Both the position numbers and the translations under genes were made by a program. A DNA stretch of 64,000 bases from Macrococcoides animalis. GTDB lineage: Bacteria > Bacillota > Bacilli > Staphylococcales > Staphylococcaceae. Shown here one piece after another: positions 16,619 through 25,376 of this stretch (its first letter is position 1; every line of letters begins with the position of its first letter). The stretch is taken from NCBI RefSeq assembly GCF_047425875.1, contig NZ_CP179727.1, forward strand, positions 744,001 through 808,000, given 5' to 3'. Under the pieces are notes generated by a model that was not told the origin of the DNA, made no database searches, and saw only the letters and a program-made list of their open reading frames with translations.

Positions 16619-17910
16619 ATGGAGAAAAAACTTGAGAAAAAAGTGTTGGGCGCGAGTTTGATAGGATCATCTATCGAATGGTTTGATTTCTTTTTATATG
16701 CATCTGTTGCAAGTATTATTTTCAGTAAACAATACTTTGTTACTGATGACCCTACTGTTTCAAACTTGATTGCATACTTTGGTCTTGCATTATCATTCTT
16801 TATTCGACCATTCGGTGGTATTTTCTTTGCGCATATTGGGGATAAAATGGGAAGAAAGAAAACGTTAGTCATGACATTGTTACTCATGGGGATTGCAACA
16901 GTTGCAATTGGATTTATACCTAATTATGAAACAATCGGAATCGCAGCACCACTACTCCTCTTACTTTGTCGTCTAATTCAAGGGTTAGGCATTGGTGGTG
17001 AATGGGGCGGTGCATTATTATTAGCAACGGAATATGCACCAGCTGAAAAAAGAGGTTATTTTGGTAGTGTGCCTCAGATGGGCGTTACAATCGGAATGGT
17101 TTTAGGTTCTTTAGCATTCTATATTATGACTGCAGTAACAACTGAAGAACAATTTAATAGTTTTGGTTGGAGAATTCCATTTATTCTAAGTGGTGTATTA
17201 GTATTCTTTGGACTATGGATTCGAAAAGGATTAGATGAAACACCTGATTTTAAGGAAGTTCAAGAAAGTGGGAAGGCTCCAAAAGTACCTTTACTTCATA
17301 CACTGAAATATCACTGGAAAGAAGTGTTAATAACAAGTGGTGCAAAATTTGTTGAAACGGCACCATTCTACATTTTGGTACTTTCGTAGTTGGATATGCT
17401 ACAGAGAGACTTGGCCATAAATTTGAAACTGTTATGCTTATTGTAATGGCATCTGCAGTACTAACAACAATATTAATTCCTCTTTACGGTAAGCTAAGTG
17501 ATAAAGTTGGCAGAAAAAAATTATACTTAATCGGTGCATTTGCAATGCTACTCTATAGTTTTCCATATTTCTGGTTACTTGAACAAAAATCAACTTTAGC
17601 TGTACTCATTGCCACTGTAATTGGTTTAAGTGTCATTTGGTCTCCCATTACCGCAGTATTAGGAACTATGTTCTCAGAAGTATTTAATAAAGAAGTTCGA
17701 TACACTGGCGTCACATTAGGCTATCAGATTGGCGCAGCATTAGCCGGTGGAACAGCACCAATGATTGCCGAATATTTAATGGGTAAATTCAATGGTTCGT
17801 ATGTACCAGTTGCAATATACATTATTTTAATAGCTATTATTTCAATCATTTCAGTATTATCGATCAAGAATAAAAAAGCTGATGATTTAGCTCACACCAC
17901 TATTAACTAG
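16619..17910 (+). pseudogene. MFS metabolite:H+ symporter (MHS/ShiA-like), frameshifted
   Basis: Two consecutive frames together encode one normal MHS-family transporter of about 430 residues. The first (16619-17389) carries LIGSSIEWFDFFLYA, IRPFGGIFFAHIGDKMGRKKT and LIQGLGIGGEWGGALLLATEYAP. The second continues at about 17377 with VVGYATERLGHKFETVML and has the second sugar-transporter-like motif GKLSDKVGRKKLYL. The reading frame breaks in the T run at 17373-17376: one extra T would restore KFVETAPFYIFGTFVVGY. As written the gene yields a truncated protein of 256 residues with about 6-7 of 12 membrane helices. A promoter and ribosome site are intact, so the break is either recent or a homopolymer sequencing error. 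Confidence 0.85.
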
Positions 17911-17920
17911 GAGGTAAATA

Positions 17921-18892
17921 ATGAAGTTTTTTAGTGATAAAGAAATTGAAGCGCAGTATTCCATGAAAGAAGCTATTGAAGCGCAGTATTCCATGAAAGA
18001 AGCTATTGAAGACGTAAGATCGAATTTATCTGATTTGAAACTAGGGAAAGTAATCAATAAAGAACGTACCGTCATTGAATTGCCTGGTACAAAAGATTCA
18101 ATGCTTTATATTCCATGTGTGAATACACACAATCATTTTTCAATATTAAAAACGATATCAATATTCCCAAATAATACAGATAAACCAGTTTCCCAAGGAA
18201 CAACATTGTTATCAGAATTGAAAACTGGCCAGCATATTGCAATGTTAGAAAGTAGCTACCTCACTAGACTAAGAACAGGTGCAATGAGTGGTATCGCAAC
18301 AGACCATCTTGCACCAAAAGATGCATCAGTACTTGCTGTAATTGGTACTGGAGGTATGGCATTTGAACAGGTTTTAGGTGTATTAGAAGTGAGAGAAATT
18401 AAGAAGATTAATTTATATAATCGAACGAAGAATAAAGCAATAGACTTTAAAGAAAAGCTAGAAAATAAAGAAGTAAAATGTGATATTATAATCGCTGATA
18501 ATATAGAAATAGCAGTAAAAGACGCAGATATTATTAACTGCGCAACACGCTCTGAAACAGCAGTATTCAATTATCAGGACATTCAATCAAATGTACATAT
18601 CAATGGTGTAGGATCTTACTTACCTGAAATGCGTGAGATTGATATTCAAGCGATTGAAAATGCAAAAGTGATTGTAATTGATGATTTCGAAGGGGCACAA
18701 CATGAAGCTGGAGAATTTATACAAGCAGCAAAGGAAAATAAATTCTCCTTTAATCAGGCTTATGCTTTGAAAGATATTGATGAGATCACTGATACGAACG
18801 GTTTAACCATCTTCAAATCCGTTGGCGCTGCCTATTATGATTTGGCAGTGACCGTTGGGGCTTATCAGAAGTTAATTGAATTGAAAAAATAA
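17921..18892 (+). CDS. Ornithine cyclodeaminase / mu-crystallin family protein
   Basis: The 323-residue protein belongs to the OCD/mu-crystallin NAD(P)-binding family: SSYLTRLRTGAMSGIATDHLAP, the Rossmann motif VIGTGGMAFEQVLG, INLYNRTKNKAIDF, INCATRSETAVF, and INGVGSYLPEMREID. Family members include ornithine cyclodeaminase, alanine dehydrogenase and ketimine reductases. It starts 11 bases after the broken MFS gene with AGGAGG, so the two form a unit; the transporter may have imported its substrate. The N-terminus contains a 10-residue direct repeat, IEAQYSMKEA twice, encoded by two identical 30-bp tandem copies, which makes the protein 10 residues longer than expected. Confidence 0.83.
   Translation: MKFFSDKEIEAQYSMKEAIEAQYSMKEAIEDVRSNLSDLKLGKVINKERTVIELPGTKDSMLYIPCVNTHNHFSILKTISIFPNNTDKPVSQGTTLLSELKTGQHIAMLESSYLTRLRTGAMSGIATDHLAPKDASVLAVIGTGGMAFEQVLGVLEVREIKKINLYNRTKNKAIDFKEKLENKEVKCDIIIADNIEIAVKDADIINCATRSETAVFNYQDIQSNVHINGVGSYLPEMREIDIQAIENAKVIVIDDFEGAQHEAGEFIQAAKENKFSFNQAYALKDIDEITDTNGLTIFKSVGAAYYDLAVTVGAYQKLIELKK
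17945..18004 (+). repeat. 30-bp perfect tandem duplication inside the OCD-family gene
   Basis: Positions 17945-17974 and 17975-18004 are identical and in frame, each encoding IEAQYSMKEA; attgaa at 18005 begins a third partial copy. Identical copies point to recent slippage or unequal recombination, or to an assembly artefact. Confidence 0.92.
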
Positions 18893-18897
18893 AATTG

Positions 18898-18936
18898 AAA
18901 GAACCATTTGCTAAAACTGCAATTGGTTCTTTTATT
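18898..18936 (+). terminator. Terminator after the OCD-family gene
   Basis: AAAGAACCA (18898-18906) pairs with TGGTTCTTT (18924-18932) followed by a T-rich stretch. It lies just after the stop codon and also faces the convergent ADP-ribosylglycohydrolase gene. Confidence 0.7.
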
Positions 18937-18966
18937 GATTCAAACTGGAATATTAAATTCTATCAA

Positions 18967-19884
18967 CTAATAATTGTTACAATACGACTCTACAATATTT
19001 TCGATTTTTTCCAAGTTAGCCAAGCGTGATTTATAAATATCTATTTCTGCAACATAGCCAGATGTTGCATCAAACAATGCACCAGTTAATGCTCCAATAG
19101 TATCTGTATCATTTCCAAGATTGATTGCTGCAAAAACTCCTTCTTGATACTTTTCATGATTCAAGTAACAATAAATCACCGCTTCCAAAGTATCTACAAC
19201 ATAACCTGTAGAATTTATTTCTTCGACATGAAGATTCTCTAATCCATTAAAAATTCTATAATAAGCAGAATAATCTTTACCTAGCGCTTCTAATTGTATT
19301 TGAACATGAGTTAATAACTCTGATTTATCAACATTACTAAACAATGCTTCTAAAACTAGTATATAAATCATACATCCCATTATAGATTTTTCATGACCAT
19401 GTGTGAGCTTACTATAATCTGATACCATTTTATACTTATCTTCAATTGGTAAATCTGAAGTCATCTTAACAATTGGCGCAATGCGCATTAAAGAACCATT
19501 ACCATTATCAAATTCACCTGATAAACCACAGGCTGTAGCACTACGCTTCAAATATTCAAAGTTTTGACAAGCTTCGTGCGTAGTAATTCCGATATCAAAC
19601 GTTTCTCCAAATGGTGTCATATAATTTCTAAAATCATAATCCGCAAATTTCTGCATCAAATCATCGAGTGAACTGTTTTCATTCATATGTTCTACCGTAC
19701 ATAATAATAATGATGAATCATCAGACCAAGTTCCAGGTGGTAAATTGTACGTCCCATAACCTATCATATCACTGACTTCAAAAGTACCACGTGCCTTAAA
19801 TTCCACTGGTACACCTAAAGCATCACCAACAATAAACCCGTATAACATACCCCTTAGTTGATTATTCAAGTCAATCAGCTCCAT
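18967..19884 (-). CDS. ADP-ribosylglycohydrolase family protein
   Basis: The 305-residue protein has the DraG/ARH signatures: RGMLYGFIVGDALGVPVEF near the N-terminus, GTWSDDSSLLLCTVEHM with the metal-binding acidic residues, NGSLMRIAPI, and the C-terminal INLGNDTDTIGALTGAL with the second metal-binding set. Such enzymes remove ADP-ribose from protein or nucleic acid and depend on divalent metal. ATG 19884 lacks a ribosome site; TTG at 19869 lies 8 bases after GGAG and may be the real start (protein beginning LNNQLRGMLYG). The gene stands alone beside the defence-like island. Its target is not shown by the sequence. Confidence 0.82.
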   Translation of the reverse strand: MELIDLNNQLRGMLYGFIVGDALGVPVEFKARGTFEVSDMIGYGTYNLPPGTWSDDSSLLLCTVEHMNENSSLDDLMQKFADYDFRNYMTPFGETFDIGITTHEACQNFEYLKRSATACGLSGEFDNGNGSLMRIAPIVKMTSDLPIEDKYKMVSDYSKLTHGHEKSIMGCMIYILVLEALFSNVDKSELLTHVQIQLEALGKDYSAYYRIFNGLENLHVEEINSTGYVVDTLEAVIYCYLNHEKYQEGVFAAINLGNDTDTIGALTGALFDATSGYVAEIDIYKSRLANLEKIENIVESYCNNY

Positions 19885-20203
19885 TGAATTTCATATTGTT
19901 ATCAAACAAATTCGAGTTGATACATTTTCATTATATAGAAAAATAAATCAAAATTAATATTCTATAACTTTTTCATTATTATAATGTTATTTCGCTTGAG
20001 AGGATATTATTGTAAGGTAATTTGTAATGAATATTTTTGCTCAATATAAAAAAACCAGAAATTAATCTGGGCTCATAAAAATATTCACATTAAAATCCTG
20101 AAAACTGATATATCGTCTGATATTTGGCTTATACTGATTTTCGAAATATAAAATAAACTCTTTAAGTAGAGTGCCTATGATTCAGATTTGCAGTTTGTTT
20201 TTT
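19885..20203. other. Intergenic region between the glycohydrolase gene and the defence-like island
   Basis: No gene is visible. TATAAT on the minus strand at 19935-19930 may be the -10 of the glycohydrolase promoter. At 20055-20073 ccagaaattaatctgggct matches the core of the terminator hairpin at 8243-8264 but with an incomplete stem, so it looks like a degraded copy of the same intergenic element. Confidence 0.4.
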
Positions 20204-20761
20204 TTATTTTCCAGTGTTTCTTGTTATTTTATCCTTCAATTCTTGTATAGTTAACATTGGTGAATACCTATGAATCATTCTATGGCAATTTGAACATAAT
20301 AAAACCATATCATCTAATTTTGTTTCAGTTTCACCATCCATTTGATGAATAGGTTTTGTATGATGACATTCAATATAATCTTTACCTAATTCACCATATT
20401 TATCGTAAAAATCAAAGCCACATGCTTCACAATAAACACGTTCATTGTTGGTTAAGAAGTTTCTAATCACATCTTGCCTAACCAATGGATTACGTTCCTT
20501 TTTGATGTGTATAACTAAAGATTCTTTACCTTCTATATATGACTCAGGTAAATCATATATCACAATAGAAAAGCCGGTTGTATTAAATTTATCTTTTATC
20601 AATTTATTTTCTTCTTCGTTCAAGTACTTTCCAGAAACAATCGCATTACCGAATTTAATGCCTATTTCAGAAGGTTTGTATCCTTGATTAAAAAATTCGA
20701 AGTTATCTAATATGATTGAACCAAATTCACCGCTGTTATCTTTACCATATATTCTAATCAT
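20204..20761 (-). CDS. HNH endonuclease
   Basis: The 185-residue protein ends with an HNH domain: zinc ligands C111 and C114 (YCEACGFDF), the ECHHTKPIHQ core (residues 131-140), LDDMVLLCSNCHRMIH with C156, C159 and H160. Residues 1-95 form an unrecognised domain that may bind the target. HNH enzymes of this kind nick or cut DNA and are often the effector of restriction systems. The start has only a weak ribosome site; a small GC-rich hairpin (TCCCC/GGGGA, 20795-20807) lies in the gap to the upstream 123-residue gene. It lies at the end of the methyltransferase/helicase island and may be its nuclease. Confidence 0.82.
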   Translation of the reverse strand: MIRIYGKDNSGEFGSIILDNFEFFNQGYKPSEIGIKFGNAIVSGKYLNEEENKLIKDKFNTTGFSIVIYDLPESYIEGKESLVIHIKKERNPLVRQDVIRNFLTNNERVYCEACGFDFYDKYGELGKDYIECHHTKPIHQMDGETETKLDDMVLLCSNCHRMIHRYSPMLTIQELKDKITRNTGK

Positions 20762-20819
20762 ATTTAATGAATCGTCTACACTTAATTGGACAACTCCCCT
20801 GAGGGGATGTATTGTTAAA

Positions 20820-21189
20820 TTAAGAAAGTAGGCGATTCAGTTCGTAACATTCGAGTAAGTATGTAACAGACTCACCTAACGATTCTTCATTAAATTTAGA
20901 TACTATTTTAGGAGCTCCATCTTTACCTTTATATATTCCATGCTTACTAGCACTGCCACCTCGAATAGAACCCACATCTTCACTTGTTTTAAACTCGAGC
21001 CAATAAGAAAATGTATTCTCACCATGACCTAAAGCATATGTTTCATATGTTAATTCATTAATATTATCCTTTGGAAATCTCTTATTAAATTCTTCGATTA
21101 AATTATTTACTTCAACATTTAAGTGTTCTATTGTTTTTCCTCTAAAGGTTAATGTTTGATAAAAAGATTTTAAGTAAATTGATATATTC
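20820..21189 (-). CDS. Hypothetical protein (123 residues, GTG start)
   Basis: The gene starts at GTG 21191 (AAAGGA 8 bases upstream; the nearby ATG codons run into a stop) and its coordinates here cover the body to the stop at 20820. The protein is soluble, has a helical N-terminus, and carries the unusual stretch YALGHGENTFSYWLEFKTSE followed by VGSIRGGSASKHGIYKGKDG. I do not recognise the family. The gly-rich segment resembles nucleic-acid-recognition or restriction-associated domains only in a general way. It is separated from the methyltransferase gene by a strong terminator and from the HNH gene by 58 bases. Pairing with the HNH gene suggests a two-gene nuclease module. Confidence 0.6.
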
Positions 21190-21212
21190 ACATCATTTAT
21201 CCTTTATATATT

Positions 21213-21250
21213 AAAAATACCAACGTGAATGAAATCACGTTGGTATTTTT
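21213..21250. terminator. Strong bidirectional terminator inside the defence-like island
   Basis: AAAAATACCAACGTGA (21213-21228) pairs perfectly over 16 bp with TCACGTTGGTATTTTT (21235-21250) around a 6-base loop. It abuts the methyltransferase stop codon at 21251 and ends the five-gene operon, separating it from the 123-residue and HNH genes. Confidence 0.88.
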
Positions 21251-22819
21251 TTAATAATTAGTAATAATAACTTCTTCAACTTCTCCTCTTGATTTTGAAG
21301 ATGATGCAATATTTCTTTGTACATTTATTATTTCATATTTATATCTAGCATCCGAACCAAACAACTCATAAATAAACGCTGTATGGTGATTTGAAATCAT
21401 TATTTTAACACCTTTATCAGATAAATCATCACATATTGATTTTAGCCTTAATTGATCTGGTCGGTCAAATCCTAAATCAGTGTAACTAGTAAAGCTAGCT
21501 GTTTTTGAAATTGGATCATATGGTGGATCTAAATATATAAATGTTCTATCATCTACATCTTTTATAACGTTTTCAAAATCCGTGTTTGTGAATTCAACGT
21601 TGTTTTCATTAAAAAATTGACTATCTACTTTTAATATTTCACTATTCTTATAATTATCATTTTTGTATCTTCCATACGGTGTATTAAAATGTCCTTTACT
21701 ATTTACTCTGTACAACCCATTAAAGCATGTTTTATTAAGATATATGAACCTTGCAGCTCTATCTAAATCTGATACTTCTTGAATAAAATTGATGTTTCTA
21801 TCTAACTCTCTAATACGATAAAAATCTTCTTCAGTATTATTATAAGTTTGTAAAAGTGCAATTAATTCAGTCGGAGACTTTTTTATTTGTTCATAGGTAT
21901 TAATTAGTTCTAAATTCAAATCATTAATTATTGCCTGCTTAAACTTAACTTTATATAATAAAGCAGCTCCGCCGGCGAATGGTTCTATATATTTGTCATA
22001 GTCATGCTCATTTGGCAAACGCTGTACCAATTCTTTTATTATTTTTTGTTTACCACCAGCCCATTTTACGAAAGGTTTAGGTGATTCTAAAGTAACTTTA
22101 TCAACCCATTTTAACATTGATTCCACAGTTGATTTTCTCCTTCTAATTGTAGACTCGCTGAATCCTTGCATTAGAGTATCTTCTCTTAATATTTCTAAAT
22201 AATTATCTAATTCTATATCCATATATTCCGAGTCTTTTTTTAATAAATAATACTCTCTAATAGAATTATGAGACATTATAGCTTTAACAATCATTATTAT
22301 TCTTTCTCTCTCATTAGCTCTTTTATACTCAAGAGCTAAACCTGTTGGGTAATACTTAGATTCTATTTTGTCCAAAAAACCTAGATACTCTAAAAAATCA
22401 CCATAATAAAAACCTTGTCTTTCAGCAAATCCATATATCTTTGAGATATCCGCGCCATTTGGTGCATTATTAATAAATTCTTCTTCATTTATTATTAAAT
22501 TCAAAGTAAAAATAGCAGTCTCTATAGAGTTTGCCTGTGGGAATTTATGTTTTTTATTTTCAACAATGACTTGTGTATTATTTATTATATTAATAATATC
22601 AATCTCTGAAACCGACTTTTTAAATTTCAATAATGATAATTTCTTTTTAAATTCTACTTTATCTAATGAGCTCATCTGATTTTGCTCTATTAATACTGAA
22701 TCACTCACATTTATTATTTTAGAATTATTAAGTTTTTCTATATCTTTCTTAAAATCACTCTCAGAATATAATTCATTTTCACTTTCATTTAATATATCTT
22801 CCCATGATAATCCATCCAT
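21251..22819 (-). CDS. Dam-family (D12 class) adenine-N6 DNA methyltransferase with long N-terminal extension
   Basis: Residues 248-522 form a complete D12-class N6-adenine methyltransferase: PFVKWAGGKQKI (249-260), AdoMet motif I IEPFAGGAAL (278-287), LNKTCFNGLYRVNSKGHFN (361-379) and catalytic DPPYDP (431-436). These resemble Dam/M.DpnII-type enzymes that methylate GATC. Residues 1-245 are an additional, mostly helical domain of a kind I do not recognise, with a charged segment SESTIRRRKSTVESMLKWV just before the methylase. Ordinary Dam enzymes are about 270-285 residues, so this fusion is unusual. The ATG overlaps the upstream stop codon (TAATG). It is the last gene of the helicase/ATPase operon and probably marks self DNA. 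Confidence 0.88.
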   Translation of the reverse strand: MDGLSWEDILNESENELYSESDFKKDIEKLNNSKIINVSDSVLIEQNQMSSLDKVEFKKKLSLLKFKKSVSEIDIINIINNTQVIVENKKHKFPQANSIETAIFTLNLIINEEEFINNAPNGADISKIYGFAERQGFYYGDFLEYLGFLDKIESKYYPTGLALEYKRANERERIIMIVKAIMSHNSIREYYLLKKDSEYMDIELDNYLEILREDTLMQGFSESTIRRRKSTVESMLKWVDKVTLESPKPFVKWAGGKQKIIKELVQRLPNEHDYDKYIEPFAGGAALLYKVKFKQAIINDLNLELINTYEQIKKSPTELIALLQTYNNTEEDFYRIRELDRNINFIQEVSDLDRAARFIYLNKTCFNGLYRVNSKGHFNTPYGRYKNDNYKNSEILKVDSQFFNENNVEFTNTDFENVIKDVDDRTFIYLDPPYDPISKTASFTSYTDLGFDRPDQLRLKSICDDLSDKGVKIMISNHHTAFIYELFGSDARYKYEIINVQRNIASSSKSRGEVEEVIITNY

Positions 22820-23346
22820 TAAATATCACTCTCTAAAATATCATCTATAGTGTTGATTGCTGGTTCCATTTTTATCTCAATTGCATCTAATTCTTCTCTT
22901 GTCAGTATTTCAGAATCTATTATTGATACGACATCAAATTTATCTACAATATCTTTTTGAACTAGTAGCTCATCATACAATAATTCTAATCCTGCGTAAC
23001 CATGATTTTTTATTAATTGAAATTTATCATTATCATCCGTTCCAATTGCATCTAAGAAGATTTGAGACATTGTTAGCTCATTTCCTGCAAATCGTTGTTC
23101 TAAGTTTTCAAAGACATTTATTAAATATTTGAAGTTTACCCTTTTAGGATTATTTAAAAATGTTCTCGATATATTTATTTGTTCTCCACCAACATCCATA
23201 GTTTCTTCTTTACTATTATATAATCCCTTAAGAACAGCTAAGAAGAATAATTCTGCGCTTCCGCGAGTACCCGTAAATAAGTTTTTTTCGTATAATTCAT
23301 TTATTATTTTAACTTGTCTACCTTCTAATACAATATCCGAACTCAT
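22819..23346 (-). CDS. Hypothetical 175-residue protein of the defence-like operon
   Basis: The small acidic, helix-rich protein has no transmembrane segment and no family I can name. It begins LEGRQVKIINELYEKNLF and has RGSAELFFLAVLKGLYNSKE and INISRTFLNNPKRVNFKYLI. Its size, helical character and place after a DndD-like ATPase are the features of DndE in phosphorothioation operons, but the DndE sequence signature is not evident. It starts inside the ATPase stop codon (ATGA overlap) and ends in a TAATG overlap with the methyltransferase gene, so it is tightly coupled to both and is probably a subunit of the same complex. Confidence 0.7.
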   Translation of the reverse strand: MSSDIVLEGRQVKIINELYEKNLFTGTRGSAELFFLAVLKGLYNSKEETMDVGGEQINISRTFLNNPKRVNFKYLINVFENLEQRFAGNELTMSQIFLDAIGTDDNDKFQLIKNHGYAGLELLYDELLVQKDIVDKFDVVSIIDSEILTREELDAIEIKMEPAINTIDDILESDI

Positions 23347-25373
23347 AATATCACCTCTTTTAAATCTTCTGTTAATATACTGTCTCTTCTATTTTCAGGA
23401 GGAATATCTAACAGATATTCTTTACTTGTTTTAGGTCTAAATGCATTTTTTATACTTTCACTATATTGATTGTCATTAGTTAATAATATTACTTGCTCTA
23501 TAGATTCACTTATCTTCTGGGATATATTTTTTGAAAAATATTGATCTAACATCGCGAAGGGGCCATCCATAACGACGAAGAAATCTTTCTTTGTCATTAA
23601 ATCAATATCTTCCTTTTTATTTTTATTTAAGTTTGATTTGAAAGTATCGATTATCGATAATATGATTGAAATACTTACTGCAACTGATTCTCCTGAAGAA
23701 ATTGCTGATTCTGTTCCATCTGGTTCAGTTACTTTTAAATTGAATTTTTCATCAATACTGATATTTTTATCTTTAGTGATAATATCTTTAAAGTGCTTAT
23801 TTGCAAAATTTTCAACATCTTGTCTTAATTTTTTTTCATCTAATACTTTTCTATATCTTAACTGGTCAAGTGATTTTTTTAGAATTTCTTCTTGTACTTC
23901 AAGAATTTCATTAAATTTTATCTTTTCTTCTAATTCTACAATTTTAAACTTATATTTTTCTAATTCCTCTTTTGATAAATTTAGTTTTTTAGTATATTCT
24001 TCTCTTTTTACGGTATTATATGTTAATTCTCGTTCTAATGAATTTGACTGCTCATTTAACTCTTTTATTCTTTGTTGTGGCATTTTACTTATTTTTTCTT
24101 CTAGAATTTTCAATTCCTCTTTGTTTTGTGCAATAGAAGAGAATAAATCATTATATTCTTTTATTTTTTCTTTCAACTGCTTAACGATATTATCAATTTT
24201 TGCAACTTCCTTTGTTAATGACAAAGAATAATCTTTTATCATAGCTTCATTACTAATAGGGGGCTGATAATTTCTTTGTTTCATTAGTGTTTGAATATGT
24301 TCTTCTTGTAAATGCGTTCCACATATACAAACACCATTTTCAATTATTTTATCGATTGCTGTTACTTCCATATTAGGTATTGAGTTATCTTCAGCTTCCT
24401 CTGATAGATTAATTTTCTTGTATTTTCTATCTAGTAAATATATATATTTTAGCGTTGAATACTCTAGATAAAGAGCTTGAATTGAATTATACCTATTTTC
24501 ATTAATTTCTTCTGAACGCTTGATTTCATTTTTCAAACGCATCTTTTTATCTTGAAATTGAGATATATCGTCAATCTCACTTAACTCTTTATTTATAATA
24601 TTAATCTGTTTTTCAGCTTCTTCTTCTTTTATTTTCTTTTCTTCGATTTTTGATTCTAATTCCTCTAATTTATCTTCAATTAAACTAATATTAATTTCTA
24701 GTTTTCTATATTCCTCATTATTACTTGATTTAGCTTTTAATTTTCTAACATCATTAGACAATCTAGTTAAAGTTTCAATTGAATTATTTAAGATTGGTAA
24801 TGTACTAACTGCTGTTATTGCTTCACTAACTTCTCTTTTTGCTACAGTACCTTTTGATGATAATTTTTCAATTCTTTCTCCATCAAACAGAAAATAGTTG
24901 ACCATTTGAATTGATAATAATGAGTTTATCTTTCTTTGAATAATTTGTTCTTTTTCTCTATTCTCATTTCTTATAACACGAGTTTCTCCCTTATCATCTT
25001 GAAATTCAATTGCAACAATACTATTCATTTTTTTTACAGTGTTTGCTGTAATATTTAAATTCTGTGTTCTATTAATTTTGACAGTTGAACCATTTTCTAT
25101 GATTTCCATTACAACTCTATAATATGTATCTTTGATGTCTGCAATTCTACATTCTCTTAATTCATTATAATTAATTAAATCAGACTGTTTATCCAATTCA
25201 ATTGCACTCTCACCAAATAAGCACCATTTTATCGCTTGCATAAAGGTTGTTTTTCCTGTTGAATTTGCAGCTCTAATAACAGTAATATTTTTTTCTTTAT
25301 CTGATGTGTCAAACTCTAATGCGAAATTTTTATATTGTCTAAAGTTTTCAATATGAATAGATTTAATTTTCAT
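23343..25373 (-). CDS. DndD/Rad50-like SMC-family ATPase
   Basis: The 676-residue protein has an SMC-type head split by a coiled coil. The N-terminal half carries IHIENFRQYKNFALEF and the Walker A RAANSTGKTTF (34-44), then YFLFDGERIEKL (160-171), typical of DndD. Long heptad-rich helices (about 195-330 and 375-520) flank a central zinc-hook-like CICGTHL (349-355). The C-terminal half has SSGESVAVSISIILSI and the Walker B segment FFVVMDGPFAMLD. DndD-type ATPases couple ATP to DNA opening or sensing in modification/defence complexes. It starts 3 bases after the 57-residue gene and overlaps the 175-residue gene. No sulfur-transfer partners (DndA, DndC) are present. Confidence 0.85.
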   Translation of the reverse strand: MKIKSIHIENFRQYKNFALEFDTSDKEKNITVIRAANSTGKTTFMQAIKWCLFGESAIELDKQSDLINYNELRECRIADIKDTYYRVVMEIIENGSTVKINRTQNLNITANTVKKMNSIVAIEFQDDKGETRVIRNENREKEQIIQRKINSLLSIQMVNYFLFDGERIEKLSSKGTVAKREVSEAITAVSTLPILNNSIETLTRLSNDVRKLKAKSSNNEEYRKLEINISLIEDKLEELESKIEEKKIKEEEAEKQINIINKELSEIDDISQFQDKKMRLKNEIKRSEEINENRYNSIQALYLEYSTLKYIYLLDRKYKKINLSEEAEDNSIPNMEVTAIDKIIENGVCICGTHLQEEHIQTLMKQRNYQPPISNEAMIKDYSLSLTKEVAKIDNIVKQLKEKIKEYNDLFSSIAQNKEELKILEEKISKMPQQRIKELNEQSNSLERELTYNTVKREEYTKKLNLSKEELEKYKFKIVELEEKIKFNEILEVQEEILKKSLDQLRYRKVLDEKKLRQDVENFANKHFKDIITKDKNISIDEKFNLKVTEPDGTESAISSGESVAVSISIILSIIDTFKSNLNKNKKEDIDLMTKKDFFVVMDGPFAMLDQYFSKNISQKISESIEQVILLTNDNQYSESIKNAFRPKTSKEYLLDIPPENRRDSILTEDLKEVIL

Positions 25374-25376
25374 TAA

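Noticed and set aside
17373..17377. Programmed frameshift in the MFS gene
   Set aside because: No slippery heptamer with a downstream structure is evident, and transporters of this family are not known to use one, so mutation or sequencing error is simpler.
17887..18075. 62-aa frame with internal repeat on the minus strand near 18 kb
   Set aside because: It only mirrors the 30-bp duplication in the OCD-family gene.
20820..21191. McrB N-terminal domain or Type IV restriction protein
   Set aside because: The FSYWLEFKT and GSIRGGSASKHGIY segments are suggestive, but no GTPase or McrC-like gene is near and the match is too vague to name.
23343..25373. True phosphorothioation (dnd) system
   Set aside because: The ATPase is DndD-like, but there is no DndA/IscS, DndB or DndC (PAPS reductase-like) gene, and the 175-aa protein lacks the DndE signature I would expect.
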